Of a DNA stretch of 64,000 nt, positions 59,156 to 64,000 are shown piece after piece. Every line of letters begins with the position of its first letter. Position 1 is the stretch's first letter. Where the stretch lies: contig NC_133536.1 in assembly GCF_048544455.1 (NCBI RefSeq), forward strand, positions 169,528,325-169,592,324. Reading direction: 5' to 3'. The DNA comes from Silene latifolia (taxonomy: Eukaryota > Streptophyta > Magnoliopsida > Caryophyllales > Caryophyllaceae). A program made the position numbers and the translations under genes. The notes beneath the pieces are model-generated. The model saw nothing but the letters and a program-made list of their open reading frames with translations, did no database searches and was not told the DNA's origin.

Positions 59156-60247
59156 CTACAAGTATATATTAACAAATGGACATTAGGCACGTTCGAAAAA
59201 ATTAAATTACCCCAAGATTTTTATTATTCATGCCATATGTTCGAAAATTCGCTATGCTAGTAATCATCACAAAATGACGTAAATAATAAAACTCTATAAA
59301 CTTAATTTTTTCTCATAAAACTATTACGAAACAAATTCGTACAAACGATTTAAGCTAAACACATTAGCATTATAATATAATGTCACTTAGACATTAACAA
59401 GGAAATGTAAAACAAATTTACATAATTATACGACAAATACACAACTTAGTTTATAACATTAACATCCAATTAATTAATCTTGTGAAATATGATCATACAA
59501 AGCAACCATAAAAATAAAAAAATAAAAAAAAATGTGTACAATAGTCTATACTCATATCCACCACACTTTTAATTATTAAAAAAATGGAAGATTCTAGTAA
59601 CATGGCTATCACCACAAGTTAACATCATATTAAAAGAAATTAAATCTCAAAATACAACCCTCTTTACCCCTCGTCTTCTTTTTGAAAGAAACACAAACAT
59701 TATCTCCAATAATGAAAATGACAGAAAACCCATCTCCATTTTTAATCATAAACAACGATTCAAAAAAAAAAATCACACAGAAGCAAATCCGAAGCAACCG
59801 TGTTCCACCTCGACCAGAACGACCACCATCGTTCTCAGATCGGAGACAGACAAATCAATTAAGCTGACTCACGTGCTCAACGCTCCATGACCGGTATCGA
59901 TGCGTGGCACACACGCGCCTCTGTTTGGCATCAGATGGTAGTTCGTGACACACACGAAGCCTGACCGCAACTTATGGGTTATTTGCGACAGTCACACAGA
60001 CCGAAGACGAAGAACGGGTAAGAGTCCAATTTACGAAATAGAGTCAACAACAAAGCGGGGGCTGTAATTATTATTGTAAATTCAAGATATGAATTAAACT
60101 GGTATTTAAACATTATTATGAATTCAACATATGAGTCATTAGTTTACAAAAAAATTGATCAGGGGCTGTCGTATAACATGATAATTAAAAAATGATTTTT
60201 TTTTTATTTTAATCATGTTATTTCGGGACAGAAGCCGTAACACGATC
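59156..60247 (-). other. E7 untranslated leader
   Basis: About 1.1 kb between PBS and gag, AT-rich, with no significant ORF. Confidence 0.65.
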
Positions 60248-60260
60248 GGCTCTGATACCA
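60248..60260 (-). other. E7 primer binding site (initiator Met tRNA)
   Basis: The plus strand ggctctgatacca equals the 3' end of initiator Met tRNA. One base separates it from the LTR at 60262. Confidence 0.9.
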
Positions 60261-60261
60261 C

Positions 60262-60645
60262 TGTTAGAATATACGTACCTTAATAGCGGAATGGTACGAA
60301 GATCGACGTGCCGATTTATGTCCACGAAAACCCGTTATCGATGGCTACTAGAGTCACCGGAGGTAGTCCACACCCCAAGTCCCGAAAGCTCAAATGATGG
60401 TGGCTTTGTTGTGATTATGTGTTACATTATTGTGTTCTTGTTGGATGCTCTATGCTTAGATCAGTCCATCATTTATACTATCACAATACGACAGTTTCAA
60501 TAGGAAATTTATGGAGATTATTTATGAGTATTGAAACATATTCAATTGCTCAATTGTTTCAGTCAAAATCTCAGTCATAACAGAGATTATATAACTATTA
60601 GAATTTGTAACATTTACCATATTGATGGCCGTTCAAAATTCAATA
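60262..60645 (-). repeat. E7 5' LTR
   Basis: 384 bases, nearly identical to 53549-53934 (differences near 60317-60321, at accgg and at ttaca). Followed by TSD agatg at 60646-60650. Confidence 0.92.
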
Positions 60646-60650
60646 AGATG

Positions 60651-62356
60651 AAATAATGATCTATGAGCAATAGGTAATAATCAGTATTTGATTTTACATC
60701 TCTTACAAACAAATGTAAAAATAACATACGTAGGTGCCTAGACAATAAACATCTCTTATCTTTGATGATAAACATGATATGGTTGACTAAATACTTGACT
60801 ACAATTATACTATAGAGTCAACGTCGTGTAATAATATACATGTAACATGCTTCTTTGTGCACTTTGATACATACATCGGATTTGCTACTCTAAACATTCG
60901 TAGGATTCTTATTATAAAGTTCTGCTCGAGTATAATGACTACGTAGCTATAATATGACAAAAAGATGATAAAATTTTCATGAAAGCTAAGCTAAATTGTG
61001 ATATTGCTTGTATGTCGCCATGTTACTTACTATATATCACCGCGTTTTATTTTATTAGATGAAACTCTCATCTCTTATTAAACTATGAGTGTCTTAGTTA
61101 TTGCAAAAAAAATACCGTGTCTTAAAGAAAAAAGCGGAAAAAAAATCGATGGTTTAATTTACAATATTACTAAATGTAACTTATAATTACCTTTATACGG
61201 AATGGCAAAATTTCAAAAAAAAAAAAAAAAAAAAAAAAAACTTCCAAGTATGATTGTTGATGAATTCATCAATAAGTCAGTGACTAATCTTGTGAACAAT
61301 TGTTCCTGCAATATTAAGAAAAAAAACTATTTAAGGTACTTGGTTAAACAAAAACGGTTGGACATTAAATTACATAACGATAATAATTAAGCTGATTATA
61401 GAAAAAGTTACGTCTATGCATCAGAATAATAATGAAGAATTGAGAGGTGAGAATTAAACGCATCTTTTTATATATGTAGTTCAAATAGATCAATGTGTTC
61501 TAGTGGATTCCGACACAAACTCTCTCATCATGATCAAAACAAATTTTCATAATTATCTTTTAGCTATAAGTTATTGAAAGTACCTAGTTGTTTATTATAG
61601 AGATATGATTATGATAAACATTAGAATATTAAGATCTATTTTATAATTATAATACATATAGTTGTTGTTATCATATAAGTTTCCCAACTCATAAGACTTC
61701 CTTAAATGTTAGGAAAAGTTATCTAATAGATTAATTTATAAATTAGCAGTTCATAAAAGTTGGACTCTCTATAATCGCTCAAAAAAAGTTTCCTTTAATA
61801 ATATAGATAGATATATACATTGATTACGTTCACTTCTTCTCCTTTTCCGGTTACGGTTGTTTCTTTAACTACTCCTGCTATTTTTAAGATTAATTCGTTA
61901 GTTTTGTCACACTCATATATTTAAATAAATTAATATTTTTCTAAAATTGAATTGTTAGTTAATTTTTCATAGTCTCTCCGTAGTTTCTATTATTACTTTC
62001 ATTACATGTGTTATAACTACTATTACTTTTACTTCTCCCGCCGTGATTATTTTTTCTTTCACTACTCCCGCATTTAATTTCATTACCTCCGTTGTTGCTA
62101 GTATGACTTTCACTACTCCCGTTGCTATTATTGTTGCTATTACTACCACCCATCTTTTATACTAATAGTGGGACATATTTATTTTAAGGAAAATAACTAT
62201 ATTCTGGTGTTCTCTAAATTTATACTTCAACCAAAACTATAAAATATATATATATTTACATTGAAGTTTCTTGTTCAGGTCCATAACACAGCGCTATTTA
62301 TTAAAAACTATATAGTATAATTAATTTGTATATATTTATTTATTCCATCATACAGC
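60651..62356. other. Non-coding AT-rich flank
   Basis: Continues the pre-E7 flank. No gene seen; the frames at 61202-61390 (starting in a poly-A run) and 61959-62153 (Asn/Ser low complexity) look spurious. 61760-61811 repeats 51965-52017 with few changes, both ending in aataatatagatagat. Confidence 0.5.
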
Positions 62357-62676
62357 GCTTCTTTTCGACGAGCCTTCTGGGAAGATCTAGAAGAGGTTGT
62401 AGAACGAGTCCCTATTGGAGAGAAATTGATCATTGGTGGTGACCTCAATGGGCATATGGGTACTAGTCGAGTTGGCTTCGAGAGCATTCATGAGGGTTTT
62501 GTGTTCCGGGAGAGAAATGAAGCAGAAAGTGACGTATTAGATTTTGCTTTGGTATATAACTTGGGTATAATGAACACTTGGTTCGAGAAAAGGCATTTTC
62601 ATTTGGTGACTTATAGGAAGGGAGGAAATGCTAGCCAAATTGACTTCCTTTTGGTAAGGAATGCGTGGAGTAAAGA
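62357..62676 (+). pseudogene. LINE (RTE-like) AP endonuclease fragment
   Basis: An open frame, entered without a start codon near 62357, encodes part of an exonuclease-endonuclease-phosphatase domain: FWEDLEEVVERVP, LIIGGDLNGHMG (catalytic GDLN), NLGIMNTWF and ASQIDFLLVRNAW. Plant RTE-type LINE endonucleases, often annotated as craniofacial development protein 2-like, read this way. It would nick target DNA for reverse transcription. It is split by a solo LTR at 62677, resumes at 63981 in the same frame (YTDCKV) and leaves the window. The N-terminus is missing. Confidence 0.8.
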
Positions 62677-63975
62677 TGTAATACCCGTCCTTTTAGGGAC
62701 CCGTTGACCGTCGTTGACTGACCTTAGACACCTGCCTAAACATTCGGAAAACCTTACGAGTTAACCTTGTGACGTACTAACCCTTTGAGTTCAGGAGGCT
62801 CGATCTAGCAGAGGCTACTCGACCGAGTAGCTCAGTCACTCGATCGAGTAAGTTACTTACTCGATCGAGCTACGGGAGTTCAGTAGAGAATTTAAATCGT
62901 GATATCGTGAAACTCAAATCATTTTATTTCCTTTTCTCCTAAACCTAGATGTTGTCACCTCTCTATCCCTTCTCCTATATTCATTATTTTGGAGCTGTTG
63001 AGAGTGGAGACACCATGGGGATGGGAAACATGAGTCGGGTAGCGGTCTTGTCTCCGGAATGCTATGTATAGGTATGTTATCATCATCATCATCGTCTTTC
63101 TTGGATTCGTTTGTGATTGTGGCAGTACTAATAGATGGTCATAGTGTTTGTTAGAGGTGGTTATGGTGGTTGCTTGTCGTCTTGTGGTCGTGTGCGGAAT
63201 CGATGCGGTTTGCTAGAGGTAGGTTCTCCTACTCAGTACTGTTGGTTGTCTAGTATGTCGGTTGTAGTGCTCGATTGTATTTGGTGTTATGGTTGGTAGT
63301 GTGGATTGGTTGTAGTTGGTTGTTGTTTGTTTGTCTCTGGTACGCGAGGCGCGTCCTCGACTAAGTAGAGTCACTTGCGGGAGTGGCTTCACACCCTTAA
63401 TTCGCCCTCTGTGGAACCCGCCACAGGAGAGGATGTGCACATTAAGGAACATGGGTTTTCGCTCGGGATTGATGAGCGTGGATTTGGTGGGTGTGGCTGC
63501 GGTCCCCCACTGGCGGCGTGGATTACTAGTTACGATTCATAATCTAGTAGGACTGGACCTTCAGGCAGTCAGAGGTGTGTGGGTGGTCGGAGAAGGTGTT
63601 GTGTGTATGTTTGTTGTGTCTGGTTTTGTGTGTTCCTTCAGTTATTGACCTTGTGTGGTGGTGTTGTGTTTTCATCTTGTGTTGTGTCTGCCGTGATCCA
63701 CTATGGTGAGCAGTCGGTCTTAGCAGGTTTATATCTGGATCATAGCTGGGTGCTTGGAGGGACGAGTCTACCACAAGTCATGACAGAGATAGTTACACAT
63801 AGATTTTAGATTTCACGAGTTGTATCTTTTATTTTTGGTTAATCACTTGTAAATAAATATAATAGTTCTTTTATCGACATTTGATTATTACTATTCCCCA
63901 GGCAACCAATATGCTAGCGTCCGTATCTGCTGGGAAAGGTTTTGTTAAGGCTCCTTGGTAGATGGGGGTGTTACA
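62677..63975 (+). mobile_element. Solo LTR related to E6, inserted in LINE endonuclease
   Basis: 1299 bases, TGTAATACCCGTCC...GTGTTACA, flanked by TSD aaaga (62672-62676 and 63976-63980). It has the same ends as the E6 LTR and a shared block at about 63325-63520 (gtttgtctctggt, cgaggcg, cttcaca, ggaacccgccac, gatgtgcacatta), but is otherwise diverged, so a sister family. It contains three ACTCGATCGAGT-like sites at 62815-62872. No internal region. Confidence 0.9.
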
Positions 63976-64000
63976 AAAGAGTACACCGATTGCAAGGTCA
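63976..64000 (+). pseudogene. LINE endonuclease fragment, continuation after solo LTR
   Basis: After the TSD the coding sequence continues in frame as TDCKV, in keeping with the endonuclease, and is cut by the window end. Confidence 0.6.

Larger units (their letters stand above)
53549..60645 (-). mobile_element. E7: young Ty1/copia retrotransposon
   Basis: 7097 bases bounded by TSD agatg (53544-53548 and 60646-60650). LTRs of 386 and 384 bases differ by only about three substitutions and a 2-base indel. Order on the minus strand is LTR, PBS, leader, gag, PR, INT, RT, RH, polypurine tract, LTR. The gag-pol region is a single frame of 1384 codons with two in-frame TAG stops. It is clearly the most recent large insertion in the window. 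Confidence 0.95.

Noticed and set aside
61202-61390. 62-residue frame starting at a poly-A run
   Set aside because: The start lies in a simple A tract coding poly-Lys and nothing recognisable follows.
61959-62153. Asn/Ser-rich frame
   Set aside because: Low-complexity trinucleotide-rich DNA open in two frames at once.

Overview
The window is plant nuclear DNA, very likely from a eudicot. It consists almost entirely of transposable elements nested inside one another, and I found no cellular protein-coding, rRNA or tRNA gene. The family mix (Athila-like, Tat/Ogre-like and chromodomain Ty3/gypsy, two Ty1/copia lineages, LINEs, CACTA ends, Stowaway-like MITEs) is typical of repeat-rich plant heterochromatin. 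A Caryophyllales source is only a guess from the style of the repeats.

Boundaries come from target site duplications (TSDs), primer binding sites (PBS) and matched LTR pairs. The deepest host on the left is E4, a minus-strand Athila-like Ty3/gypsy element seen in pieces from 20648 to 51811. Its gag holds a solo LTR (20817-22570, TSD gtgag) and a minus-strand copia element, E3 (13675-20647). E3 is cut in its RNase H by E2, a minus-strand gag-protease element (6053-13674). One LTR of E2 is cut by E1, a similar gag-protease element (1-6052) that runs off the left edge. The 5' LTR of E4 is split by E5, a 26-kb plus-strand Tat/Ogre-like element (25218-51178, TSD gtagt). E5 carries a chromodomain Ty3/gypsy element, E6 (32044-40983, TSD gtgct), whose integrase holds a 651-bp LINE tail with a 15-bp TSD. 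The 3' LTR of E5 holds a CACTA-type cluster (46895-50682) that itself contains a Stowaway-like MITE.

Right of 51811 the sequence is AT-rich and mostly non-coding, with small MITEs and a possible Helitron terminus. A young copia element, E7 (53549-60645, TSD agatg), sits there with LTRs that differ at only a few positions and a gag-pol frame broken by just two amber codons. At the right edge a LINE endonuclease fragment is split by a solo LTR (62677-63975, TSD aaaga) related to the LTRs of E6.

The most unusual feature cuts across families. Several unrelated elements carry clusters of short palindromes with a CGATCG core, each family with its own flanks (gTCGATCGAc, aCTCGATCGAGt, CCCCGATCGGGG). 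They are usually paired, occur in LTRs and again in internal non-coding DNA, and differ in copy number between the two LTRs of one element. Three of the Ty3/gypsy elements (E1, E2, E5) show no reverse transcriptase or integrase in the DNA visible here and look non-autonomous.
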